Shown here: one piece after another, positions 1 through 8,630 of the stretch
Layout: each line of letters opens with the position of its first letter
How positions within the stretch are numbered: the first letter of the stretch is position 1
Assembly (NCBI RefSeq): GCF_013141775.1
Contig: NZ_WHOB01000037.1
Location: forward strand, 113,236-177,235
Direction of reading: 5' to 3'
From: Paenibacillus phytohabitans
GTDB lineage: Bacteria > Bacillota > Bacilli > Paenibacillales > Paenibacillaceae
Length of the DNA stretch: 64,000 bases
Translations under genes and position numbers: made by a program
The notes under the pieces: generated by a model
What the model saw: the letters and a program-made list of their open reading frames with translations, nothing else
Databases searched by the model: none
Told to the model about the DNA's origin: nothing

Positions 1-46
1 CTAAAAAGCTTACGCACTCTCTCTGCCCGCAGAACCCGGAAAGCCC

Positions 47-86
47 AAACACCCCGCAGCCATCCACGGCTACAGGGTGTTTTTTC
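47..86 (+). terminator. Intrinsic terminator, plus-strand orientation
   Basis: An 8-bp stem (47-54 with 75-82) encloses a smaller AGCC/GGCT pairing and is followed by a T-run at 81-86. It probably ends a plus-strand transcript from outside the window. It could also weakly stop the minus-strand gene that ends at 102, although that side lacks a good U-tract. Confidence 0.55.
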
Positions 87-101
87 TAATCTCAGCAGTC
101 C

Positions 102-269
102 TCAGACCACCAGATATTCCGCATTCTGCTCGCATTCCGCACATTTCGCCGGCGGGTCCCAGTCCGAGAACTCCGTCTCCTTCAGATCCACTACATCGGG
201 TGCATCCTCGTATTCGTCCACAAATTTGTCGATGGCCAGCTCTACGTGTTCCTTACACACTACATACAT
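102..269 (-). CDS. yyzF: CxxH/CxxC small protein (YyzF / BA_5709-like)
   Basis: A 55-aa protein beginning MYVVCKEHVELAI and ending with CAECEQNAEYLVV. The CKEH motif (residues 5-8) and the CAEC motif (43-46) form a CxxH...CxxC pair, which suggests one bound metal ion, probably zinc. The middle is acidic. This matches the small Firmicute family called CxxH/CxxC protein (BA_5709 type, YyzF in Bacillus), usually found beside the walRK-htrA cluster and rlmH, which fits the Wal cluster further along this window. The start is supported by AAAGGGA about ten bases upstream. Its function is unknown. It is easily missed because it is so short. Confidence 0.75.
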   Translation of the reverse strand: MYVVCKEHVELAIDKFVDEYEDAPDVVDLKETEFSDWDPPAKCAECEQNAEYLVV

Positions 270-372
270 TCAATCAAGCATCCCTTTCTGTGCCGCTTCG
301 GTGTATACTTCTACTACTGTTCTACCACATTTCCCGGCAAAAAGGAACCTTCCGCAGCGCAAAATCCCCGCC

Positions 373-2157
373 TTAGTCCCGCCCCGTAAACTTATCAATA
401 TCCCCGGCAATCAGCCCGAGCGCATCCTGCCAGAATGCCAGTGAATGTACATCGATATCCATCAGCTTCGCGGCATCTGCAATACTCCGGGTACTGGTCG
501 CTGAGAGGAACTGCTCATAGCGTTCTACGAAGGCCCCGCCCCGCTTCTTGTACTGCGCATACAGCCCTTTGGAGAACAATAATCCGAAGGAATACGGGAA
601 ATTCAAGAACTCATTACCCGCCATATAATACCCGGCTTTGCTGATCCACTGGTAAGGATGAATCGAGTCCGGCAGCACACTTTCACCGTAAGCCGCATGC
701 ATGGATTCCAGCATCAGCGCGTTCAGCTCCTCCACAGACAGAGCACCGGATTTCCTGCGGGCATATAACCCGCTCTCGAAGCCATACCGGGCATAGAAAT
801 CAACAATATAATACCCGGCATCCGAAAGACTCCGCTCCAGTATGGCAGCCGCTTCACCCGCAGGCAGAGACTGAAGCAGCTCCACATGAATCAGACTCTC
901 GCAAAAAATCGAAGCCGTCTCGGCAATCGGAACCGGATATTCCGTGTTAACCATCGTTTCCCCAGCTAAGCGGCTGCTGTGGTACGCATGACCGATCTCG
1001 TGGGCCAGCACACTCACATCTATATAATTGCCATTGAAGCTGGTAATGATCCGGCTCTCCCCAACCGGGAAAATATCAACGCACATCCCGAAGTTGCCTT
1101 TACCGCTCCGCGGCTCGGCATCGATCCAGCGCTGCTCAAACACCTTACGGGCGAACGCGCCCAGCTCCGGGCTGAACCTGCTGAAGCCGGCAATAATCAT
1201 CGCCTGGGCCTCAGCATAAGTGATGCGCTCCGCAGCAGCTTCCGCCGTCCCGACAGGCGCAAAAACATCACAAAACGGCAGCCCTCCCCCATGCCCCAGC
1301 AATGCCGCCTTTTTGGCATAATAGCGCTGAAAGTCCGGCAGGCTCTCTTCGATGGCCTGAAGCATCACCTGAAGTGTCTCCTGATCCATCCGCGATGCTT
1401 CCAGCACTTTATGCAGTGGTGAAGCATATCCCCTCAGCTCATAGACGGCCGCAGCCTCCCCGGTTACGGCATTAATGCAGGCTGCACTCTGCTCAGCTAC
1501 ACTGCGGCAGGCCTCATGCTCCGCTTCTGCCGCCGCCCGGCGTACCGCAGGATCGGGATCATAGGCGAGATTGCGCAGCTCGGCAAGCGACACACTCCGG
1601 CTCACCCCGTCCAGCTCCGCCTCGACCCGCAAGGTAGACAGCGTCTGCATGTACAGCCGCTCCCACGCCTTGGACCCCGTCGCCTGCATCCGGGCAATCA
1701 CTGCTTCGCCTTCCTCGCTGAGTAAATGCTCGGATTTACTCTTAAGCTCGCGCAAGTAGAAGCCGTGCTGCTCCAGATAAGCGCTCGACCCGATACTCTG
1801 CTCCAGTTCATCTGCGCCTACCTTCGCCAGCCATTTGCTGAAGCTGACTAAAGCTTCACCCGCACCGTAAGTAACCTCCTCCAGCTCATCCATCAGATTA
1901 ACGGCTTCCGTATTACTGCTGTCTGCACTGAACCTTAATTCAGCGTAGCTGAACAAGCGAAGATATATATGTTGATAAGCATTATATTGTCTAAGGAACT
2001 CTCCCATCACACTAGCAGCATCCTGAGCGCTATTCATCTGCGAGGCTGACCATGTATTCAGCTCCCCTGCAAGTGTCTCCACCATCCTGCGGTCCTGCTG
2101 AAATTGCTCCGACTGGAAGGAGGGATAGATCCGGTCCAGATCCCATGTTAATTGCAT
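373..2157 (-). CDS. pepF: M3 family oligoendopeptidase (PepF-type)
   Basis: A 594-aa protein of normal length for oligoendopeptidase F. It has the zinc-metallopeptidase motif HEIGHAYH near residue 386; the two histidines bind zinc and the glutamate is catalytic. The N-terminal half is the helical region typical of PepF/M3B enzymes, and the C-terminal NEFLNFPYSFG segment is also family-typical. There is no signal peptide, so it is cytosolic and should cleave short peptides, for example those imported by Opp systems. It appears to be monocistronic. The family is secure; the exact peptide specificity is not known from sequence. Confidence 0.9.
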   Translation of the reverse strand: MQLTWDLDRIYPSFQSEQFQQDRRMVETLAGELNTWSASQMNSAQDAASVMGEFLRQYNAYQHIYLRLFSYAELRFSADSSNTEAVNLMDELEEVTYGAGEALVSFSKWLAKVGADELEQSIGSSAYLEQHGFYLRELKSKSEHLLSEEGEAVIARMQATGSKAWERLYMQTLSTLRVEAELDGVSRSVSLAELRNLAYDPDPAVRRAAAEAEHEACRSVAEQSAACINAVTGEAAAVYELRGYASPLHKVLEASRMDQETLQVMLQAIEESLPDFQRYYAKKAALLGHGGGLPFCDVFAPVGTAEAAAERITYAEAQAMIIAGFSRFSPELGAFARKVFEQRWIDAEPRSGKGNFGMCVDIFPVGESRIITSFNGNYIDVSVLAHEIGHAYHSSRLAGETMVNTEYPVPIAETASIFCESLIHVELLQSLPAGEAAAILERSLSDAGYYIVDFYARYGFESGLYARRKSGALSVEELNALMLESMHAAYGESVLPDSIHPYQWISKAGYYMAGNEFLNFPYSFGLLFSKGLYAQYKKRGGAFVERYEQFLSATSTRSIADAAKLMDIDVHSLAFWQDALGLIAGDIDKFTGRD

Positions 2158-2352
2158 CTTCTAACATCCCCTTATCTATAGTCGCAGGAACAATTCATCC
2201 TCACATGCTTCCACCCCGTCCCGCCATAATCCTTGCTGCAAAATCCATTTCAGTATATCACGCCTGCCAAATTAGAAGTCCATGGAAATATTAGATATAA
2301 TCAACTATACCAATATACCAAGCCATAACCGATTTCCGGAAAGGAGCACCGC

Positions 2353-3689
2353 ATGGTTAACCAGTCTATTACCGAAGGAGTCATACGTACACGTTCAAAG
2401 CTGCGCAAAGATTTGCTGATTTCTATTTTTGACGAGTTCGACGGCAGCATCATGGCCCTATCTCCTGACCGGAGAACGGAGAAATATACCAAAATGGCGC
2501 AAAACGCCTTTTCCTTCTACCGGGGCAGCGCTTATCTGTTCTATTTTGATACGACAAGGCAGTACTTCCCTTACCACAGTTCACCTAGCCGTCCTACATG
2601 GATTCAAGGGGACCTGCATTTCGAGAACTTCGGCGCCTTCCGCAGTGAAGACGGGGAGATTGTGTATGATGTGAATGATTTTGACGAGGGGTATGTCGGC
2701 TCTTATCTGTACGATCTGCTGCGGATGGCGGTCAGTATTGCGCTTGCCGGCAGGCAACTCGGGCTGGGTCAGACAGAGCAGCTTAAGCTGAGCCGGAGTT
2801 ATGCGGAGGCGTATTACCGGCAAATTCACCGCTTTTGTGATGGTAAAGACAATCCCGGTAATTTCGTCCTGGATGAGGATACGGCCAAAGGCCCTGTCAA
2901 GAAGCTGCTCCGCAAGCTGGAGAAACGCCGGCAGAGTCATTTCCTGGAGAAGGTCACTGCCAGATGCAGACCAGCCGGGTATTCCTTGAGACTTCGGAGC
3001 TGCTGATTCCCGGAGCTGCCGAGCAGGCACAGCTGGAGCTGGCCTTGAGCTTCTATACACAGACAGTGGTTACACGCAGCCTGAACGAGGAGCATTTCCG
3101 GATCAAGGACATCGCGGTCAAGCGCGGCTCGGGAACGGCTTCCATCGGACTGGACCGCTATTATATTCTCATTGAAGGCGGCATGGAGCAGGCCGGGACC
3201 GACGATACGGTACTCGAGGTCAAAGAAGTCCGTGTTCCCGTTCCCGCCTATTTCCTGCCCTACTCGGATTCGTTCTGGCAATCCTTTGCCCATCAGGGCA
3301 AACGTGTATCCGCGACCCAGCAGGCGATGCACCACAAGGCTGATCCCTACCTCGGCTTCTTAACGATGGACGGCCGGGAGTTCTATGTCAGAGAGCGTTC
3401 CCCGTACAAAAAAAGTCTGAAGCTGGAGAATATCGCAGACATGGACGAGCTGACCGTAGTTATCCAGCAGATGGGCAGCCTGACCGCCAAAATGCATGCC
3501 CGCGCCGATGCCGATGTCGACAAGGGTATTCTCGACTATCACAGTGAGCAGGAGATCGCCAAGGCCATGGGTCCCGATTCTGATGCCTTTGCCCGTTATA
3601 TCGCAGAGTGGGCTTACGGCTATGCCGGGCAGGTAGAGAAAGACTATGCCATGTTCGCGGATTGGGTGTCGGAGCAGTACGGTATATAA
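2353..3689 (+). pseudogene. DUF2252 family protein, disrupted by a frameshift
   Basis: Two overlapping frames together encode one protein of about 445 aa. The first (2353-3006) carries FYRGSAYLFYF, GDLHFENFG near residue 86 and YDVNDFDEGY, all typical of DUF2252, a family with a kinase-like fold and unclear function. After LEKVT (about 2955) that frame loses similarity and stops, while the protein continues in the -1 frame from about 2964 (SRVFLETSELLIPG) to 3689. One missing base between about 2955 and 2970 explains this. I saw no slippery heptamer that would argue for programmed frameshifting. It is either a recent pseudogene or a sequencing error. It runs against the local strand bias. Confidence 0.75.
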
Positions 3690-3796
3690 CGGGCGGGTCC
3701 CCCTTCTGATTACACGCAGTCAATTCTACTTTTGACAATCGCTTGTTGAAGCACAGCAGAGATACAGCTATCCCGCCTTCGGTACATCTGTTGCGC

Positions 3797-3984
3797 TTTA
3801 ACTGCACTTCGTACAACTAAAAAGTCTGTTTTCCGCCCCCGCATCCGTTTAATTGTATTCTGTACACTTAAGCAGCCTTATAAAGACCGCATTAGCGAAT
3901 TCGGGCAGATTTAGTTGTATGAACTACAGTTATATTCTGCAATTGCAACTAATCGCCGTTTTTAATTGCACATTATGCAGCTAT
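3797..3984. repeat. Cluster of four degenerate 24-25-bp palindromic repeats
   Basis: Four units at 3797-3821, 3848-3871, 3910-3933 and 3961-3984 fit TTTARYTGYAY-N3-RTRCARYTAWA, an imperfect palindrome made of two TTTARTTGYA half-sites. Unit starts are 51, 62 and 51 bases apart, and an extra half-site lies near 3940-3952. The cluster fills most of the 380-base space between the DUF2252 gene and cydC, where I see no gene. It resembles a dispersed intergenic repeat family rather than a CRISPR. Confidence 0.6.
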
Positions 3985-3994
3985 CCCTACATCA

Positions 3995-4037
3995 AAGAAG
4001 CTCTCTCTACCCGGCAACCGGGCGGAAAGAGCTTCTT
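3995..4037 (-). terminator. Probable terminator of cydABCD
   Basis: A 10-bp stem (3995-4004 with 4028-4037) with an inner CCCGG/CCGGG pairing lies just beyond the cydC stop codon. The U-tract is short on both strands, so it may be an imperfect terminator or an RNA-stabilising hairpin. Confidence 0.5.
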
Positions 4038-4069
4038 GATCTATCCATATTTATTTGCCGTCCGCACAT

Positions 4070-5854
4070 TTATGAATTGAATTGGCTTGGCCGGTCCAGC
4101 TCATACAGCTTGCGGTAACGCGGTTCCCGCTCCATCAGCTCCGCATGGGTGCCGCGCATCTCCACCAGGCCATTCTCCATGAAAATCACCTCGTCCATCT
4201 GCTCCGCACCCACCAGATGATGGGTAACCCAGATCAGCGTCTTGCCCGCCATCGCCTCGAACATGGTGGCCAGCAGCTCGCGCTCTGTGCGCGGATCAAG
4301 GCCAACCGTTGGCTCATCGAGCACAACGACCGGCGTATTCTGCAGCAGAATACGGGCCAGAGCGATCCGCTGGCGCTCTCCGCCGGAGAAGCGCTGCCCT
4401 GCTTCGCGTACCGGAGTGTTATAGCCCTCCGGCAGCGAAGAGATCAATGGATCCAGCTTCGCCAGGGCTGCTGCCTGCTTAACCGCTGCCTCCGAAGCCC
4501 CCGGGTCCCCGAGCCGGATATTGTTCGCCACCGTAGTGTCGAACAGATGCGGGCTCTGGTTCAGCACGGCGATGAGCTGCGGAATCTGCTCACCGTAAGC
4601 CGCAGCGTCAATTCCGTTAATCGTCGCGGAGCCGATGGTTGGCGTGATTACGCCTTGCACCATCTTGAGCAGCGTCGATTTACCGGCTCCGCTGCGGCCA
4701 ATCACGGCAACCTTCCGGCCCTGCGGCAGGTTCAGCACCATATTCTGCACTGACCAGTCGTCTCCCGCCGCGTAGCGGTAGCCCGCCGACTTCAGTTCAA
4801 TATGGGCCTGCCCGCTGGTCTGAATAACCTGCACAGCGGCAGCCGCCTTCGCTTTGGCTTCTGCATTCTTGGCTGCTTCGGCCGCGGGCAGCACAGCTCC
4901 CTCCGCTGCTTCTACCCCATTCAGACGCTCCAGTGAATTCCGGTATTGCGGAATTTTCTCCACAGCCTCGGATACGGGCAGGAAGGCATCCGCTACCGGG
5001 AAGACGACCAGCACGAACGCGGCAATCAGCGTTCCGGCAATCGCTCCATCGGCATACTGTCCGCCTGCCCAGTAGAGCAGGGACAGCACGCCAAGCCCGA
5101 CAACGGCTTGGCCGATGAACATGCGCAGCCGCGCCCAGCGCCGCAGCGCACCGTCCGTGCGGGCGACGGTCTGTTCGTCGGCCTCATAGGTGTCGACGAA
5201 CTGGCTCTGCCGTCCGCTGATGACCCAGTCGCCCAGACCCAGCACGGCATCGGTCAGCTTCTGATACAGCCGGTTGCGCTCCTGCTTCACCTGACGCTGG
5301 CGCTTCTGGGTGAACAGCAGGGAGATCAGCGGCAATACGGCCACCAGAATCAGCATGTACAGGCCCATAAGCAGGGCAAACGCCAGATCAAACGTGCCGA
5401 GCGAAATAACGGCTACCGCATAGATCAGGAGCGCGATGATGCTCGGAAAGACCGTGCGGAGATACACATTCTGCAGATATTCGATATCGTCGGCCAGCAT
5501 GCCGAGAATATCCCCGGTCTTGAAGCGCGAGGACAGGAACAAGGCCTGCGGCTCCAGAATGTTGTAGAGCCGGATTCGCATCTTCGAGAGAATGCGAAGA
5601 ATCGTATCATGTCCTACGAGCCGCTCCACATAGTGGATGACGGCCCGGCTTGTCCCGAAAGTACGCACGCCGACAATTGGTACATAGATCATCAGTATAT
5701 TTTCCGGCGGAATCGATGCCTTCGAGATCAGGAAGCCTGAGGTATACATCAGGGAAGACGCCGAGAAGATCGTCAGTGCGCCTAATGCAATGATCAGCAC
5801 GAACCGCCAGAAGTAGGCAGAGTAATAGGGAGCAAACCATCCTTCACGTTTCAA
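4070..5854 (-). CDS. cydC: Heterodimeric ABC exporter subunit CydC
   Basis: A 594-aa half-transporter with six N-terminal membrane segments (about residues 15-300) and a C-terminal ATPase. The Walker A motif GRSGAGKST lies near residue 388, the signature FSGGERQRIALAR near 487 and Walker B VVVLDEPTVGLD near 510. In E. coli, CydDC exports glutathione and cysteine and is needed to assemble cytochrome bd; Firmicute CydCD is likewise required for bd oxidase, with an uncertain substrate. It is the last gene of cydABCD and overlaps cydD by four bases, which suggests translational coupling. An alanine-rich linker precedes the ATPase domain. Confidence 0.93.
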   Translation of the reverse strand: MKREGWFAPYYSAYFWRFVLIIALGALTIFSASSLMYTSGFLISKASIPPENILMIYVPIVGVRTFGTSRAVIHYVERLVGHDTILRILSKMRIRLYNILEPQALFLSSRFKTGDILGMLADDIEYLQNVYLRTVFPSIIALLIYAVAVISLGTFDLAFALLMGLYMLILVAVLPLISLLFTQKRQRQVKQERNRLYQKLTDAVLGLGDWVISGRQSQFVDTYEADEQTVARTDGALRRWARLRMFIGQAVVGLGVLSLLYWAGGQYADGAIAGTLIAAFVLVVFPVADAFLPVSEAVEKIPQYRNSLERLNGVEAAEGAVLPAAEAAKNAEAKAKAAAAVQVIQTSGQAHIELKSAGYRYAAGDDWSVQNMVLNLPQGRKVAVIGRSGAGKSTLLKMVQGVITPTIGSATINGIDAAAYGEQIPQLIAVLNQSPHLFDTTVANNIRLGDPGASEAAVKQAAALAKLDPLISSLPEGYNTPVREAGQRFSGGERQRIALARILLQNTPVVVLDEPTVGLDPRTERELLATMFEAMAGKTLIWVTHHLVGAEQMDEVIFMENGLVEMRGTHAELMEREPRYRKLYELDRPSQFNS

Positions 5855-7614
5855 TGGATTCCCTCCAATTGACTTTGAATAAGCTCATAGTAAGCACCCT
5901 TACGGGCTGTCAGCTCACTGTGTGTGCCGACTTCGGCTACCCGTCCCTGCTGCATGACGACAATCAGATCCATGTCGGTCATCCAGTGCAGGCGGTGCGT
6001 AGCCAGGAATACCAGCTTGCCTTCGAACAGCGGCAGCATCGTTTCCTTCAGCTCATATTCTGTCTCAATGTCCAAGTGAGCCGTCGGCTCATCCAGCAGC
6101 ATAACCGGGCGGCTGCTCAAGAGAGCACGTGCCAGTGCCACACGCTGCTCTTGTCCGCCGCTGAGCGAACGTCCGCCGCCGCCGATCATTTCATCCAAGC
6201 CGCCCGGCAGCGAAGATACCAGCTTCGATAATCCGGCAGACTCCAGTGCTGCCGCAACAGCTTCCTGCGTAGCCTCCGGATAATAGAACCGCACATTGTC
6301 AGCCAGTGTGCCGCTGAAGATGTAAGGACGCTGCGGGATATAAGCGGTCTGCTTGCGCCATTCCTCATCCGTAAGCGCACTGACCCCATTTCCGTTAATC
6401 GTGATATTGCCGGAGGTCGGATGAAGGAAGCCTCCCAGGATATCCACGAGTGTAGACTTACCTGCCCCGCTCTCCCCGATAATGCCGATCTTCGCATATC
6501 CGTTGAATTCAAGCTTCACCTCTTCGAGCGAGGATGCGCCTTCTTCTTCATATTTGACGCTAACTTCGTTAAGCCGTAAAGAGCTGTTATTGTTCCACGT
6601 GAAAAACGCTCCCGGAGCCTTGCCGTCCTGTATAGCTTCCTGTTCCCCCGGCTCCAGCAGCTTCGCCTGCACGGCCTCACGGTCAATAATACTCTTCATC
6701 GCCTCTCCGGCCTCCTTGCCGTCGAGTGTGGCATGGAAGTCCGCACCCACCAGCCGCACCGGCAGGAAATATTCCGGGGCCAGAATCAGGATCGTTAACC
6801 CCGTAACCAGTGTCATCTGCTCATTGACCAGACGCAGCCCGAGGCTTACCGCTACCGATGCCACCGACAGCATGGTGAAGAAGTCCATTGCGAATGAAGA
6901 CAGGAAAGCCACTCGCAGCGTACGCATCGTGGCCGAGCGGTAGCGGTCGCTGACCGCTGCTATACTCTCGCTATGGCTGCGGCTGCGCCCCAGGAATTTC
7001 AGGGTTTCCAGCCCGCGCAGCGAATCCACGAAATGATTGGAAAGCGTACGATAGGACTTCAGCTGACGGTCCATCTGCTTGCGGGCCGTCATACCGATCA
7101 GAATCATGAAGACAATGATGATCGGCATCGTTAAGGTAAGAATGACACCGCTGGAGGTATCCTGGGTATATACATAGACAAGCAGCAGAGCCGGTGTTAC
7201 CGCCATACCGACCATCCGCGGAATAATCAGTTCCAGGTAGGTGCGGAACTTGGTTACTCCTTCAAGCACAAGTGTGACCACATTCCCGGTTCCCCGGTCA
7301 CCTGCCAGCCTCGGTCCCAGCTGGAACAGCTTGTCCATCATTTGTCTCCGTATGCTGCTGCCGGTAGCTTCCGCGAAGCGGTAAGATGTGCGGCTCATCA
7401 GCATGGCACAGGCATGGCGCACGAGAAACGCAAGAAGGAACAAGAGCGATTTAGCCCCTTGTTCCTTCAGCGGTTCTCCCGCAAACAGCGCAGAGACAAC
7501 TTCGGCCAGCGATTTCGCCAGCAGAAGAATGGACAGGCTTTGCACCAGGGTAAGGAAGCCGACAATCAGAAAGACAGGCTTTACTCCTTTGTACCCAAGC
7601 AAATTTTTATCCAT
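5851..7614 (-). CDS. cydD: Heterodimeric ABC exporter subunit CydD
   Basis: A 587-aa half-transporter and partner of CydC. It has six membrane segments followed by an ATPase domain with Walker A GESGAGKST near residue 383, signature LSGGQEQRVALAR near 484 and Walker B VMLLDEPTAHLD near 508. Its start codon overlaps the cydB stop as TAATG, and its end overlaps cydC by four bases, so the four genes are one tightly coupled operon. A near-perfect parS sequence lies inside the coding region at 6591-6606. Confidence 0.93.
   Translation of the reverse strand: MDKNLLGYKGVKPVFLIVGFLTLVQSLSILLLAKSLAEVVSALFAGEPLKEQGAKSLLFLLAFLVRHACAMLMSRTSYRFAEATGSSIRRQMMDKLFQLGPRLAGDRGTGNVVTLVLEGVTKFRTYLELIIPRMVGMAVTPALLLVYVYTQDTSSGVILTLTMPIIIVFMILIGMTARKQMDRQLKSYRTLSNHFVDSLRGLETLKFLGRSRSHSESIAAVSDRYRSATMRTLRVAFLSSFAMDFFTMLSVASVAVSLGLRLVNEQMTLVTGLTILILAPEYFLPVRLVGADFHATLDGKEAGEAMKSIIDREAVQAKLLEPGEQEAIQDGKAPGAFFTWNNNSSLRLNEVSVKYEEEGASSLEEVKLEFNGYAKIGIIGESGAGKSTLVDILGGFLHPTSGNITINGNGVSALTDEEWRKQTAYIPQRPYIFSGTLADNVRFYYPEATQEAVAAALESAGLSKLVSSLPGGLDEMIGGGGRSLSGGQEQRVALARALLSSRPVMLLDEPTAHLDIETEYELKETMLPLFEGKLVFLATHRLHWMTDMDLIVVMQQGRVAEVGTHSELTARKGAYYELIQSQLEGIH
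6591..6606. other. Degenerate parS-like site inside cydD
   Basis: TGTTCCACGTGAAAAA matches the Bacillus parS consensus TGTTNCACGTGAAACA at 15 of 16 positions, with A for C at position 15. It lies about 46 kb from the oriC centre, within the range over which origin-proximal parS sites are scattered in Firmicutes. Spo0J/ParB could bind it, but one mismatch inside a gene may also be chance. Confidence 0.4.
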
Positions 7615-8627
7615 TAGTATTCAAGATGCTCCTTCTCGTGAACCCGTTTGTGGAAGATGAAATAACTCCAGATCTGATAACCAAGCACGAACGGCAGCAA
7701 GGTCAGCGCCACGATCGTCATTACCTTCAGTGAATAGTGGCCGGAAGCCGCATTCGTAATCGTCAGGTTGAACGCCTGATCCAGCGAGCTGATCATCACC
7801 CGCGGGAACAGTCCGATGAAGATCGAAGCTACCGACAGCGCCATTACCGCCCCGGTCATTCCGAAGGCATAACCATCCTTCTTCTTGGTCATAAAGTATC
7901 CGGAGAGCAGATAAGCAACTACGCCTAGAGCAACTACAATCCATAGCAGGGTTCCGCGTTTGTCGAAGATATCTGTCATGTTGTACGTCATTATAACGAA
8001 GGCCACCAGCAGCACTGCCAGAGGAATCAGCAGTTTCTGGGCCAGCTTACGGGCCCGCTCCTGCAAGTCTCCCAGGGTGCGGAGCGTAGTGAACATCAGT
8101 CCATGTACCAGACACAGCAGGACTACTGTAATTCCCGCTACAACTGTATAGGCATTTACGATATCGAAGAAACCGGCATACATCTGCATATCCCCGTCAA
8201 TCGGCAAGCCTTTGATGAAGCTGGCGAACACCACAGCCAGCAGGAACGGCGGCAGGAAGCTGCCGAAGAAGATGCAGACATCCCAGGTTTTCTGCCACGT
8301 CTTCGAATCGCGTTTACCTCTGAATTCAAAGGCAACACCGCGGGCAATCAGCGCCAGCAGAGCGAACACGAACGGGATATAGAATCCGCTGAACAGCGTC
8401 GCATACCAATGCGGGAAGGCGGCAAACATCGCGCCCGCTCCCGTAATCAGCCATACCTCATTCGCATCCCAGAACGGCCCGATGGAATTAATCAGTACCC
8501 GGCGCTCTGTATCATTCTTGGCCAGAATCTGCGTCTCCATCCCTACACCGAAGTCAAAGCCTTCAAGGAAGAAGAACCCGACAAACAGCACTGCAATCAG
8601 CAGAAACCATAATTCATTAAGTGACAT
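7614..8627 (-). CDS. cydB: Cytochrome bd ubiquinol oxidase subunit II
   Basis: A 337-aa integral membrane protein with about eight hydrophobic segments, the normal length for CydB. Family-typical stretches are FFLEGFDFGVG near the N-terminus and GPFWDANEVWLITG around residues 50-63. It pairs with CydA to form the bd-type terminal oxidase, which reduces oxygen to water with quinol electrons and works at low oxygen. It starts three bases after the cydA stop and its own stop is shared with the cydD start. Confidence 0.95.
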   Translation of the reverse strand: MSLNELWFLLIAVLFVGFFFLEGFDFGVGMETQILAKNDTERRVLINSIGPFWDANEVWLITGAGAMFAAFPHWYATLFSGFYIPFVFALLALIARGVAFEFRGKRDSKTWQKTWDVCIFFGSFLPPFLLAVVFASFIKGLPIDGDMQMYAGFFDIVNAYTVVAGITVVLLCLVHGLMFTTLRTLGDLQERARKLAQKLLIPLAVLLVAFVIMTYNMTDIFDKRGTLLWIVVALGVVAYLLSGYFMTKKKDGYAFGMTGAVMALSVASIFIGLFPRVMISSLDQAFNLTITNAASGHYSLKVMTIVALTLLPFVLGYQIWSYFIFHKRVHEKEHLEY

Positions 8628-8630
8628 GGG

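Noticed and set aside
2955..2970. Programmed -1 frameshift in the DUF2252 gene
   Set aside because: No X-XXY-YYZ slippery heptamer or downstream stem was seen at the junction, and the family is not known to use frameshifting.
3797..3984. Regularly spaced repeats as a CRISPR array
   Set aside because: Units are degenerate palindromes with 26-38-base spacers of unequal length, no cas genes are nearby, and the repeats are not identical as in CRISPR.
4946..5740. 264-codon plus-strand frame opposite cydC
   Set aside because: It is the antisense shadow of cydC, which has full family motifs; the frame itself has no motif and unusual His/Gln-rich composition.
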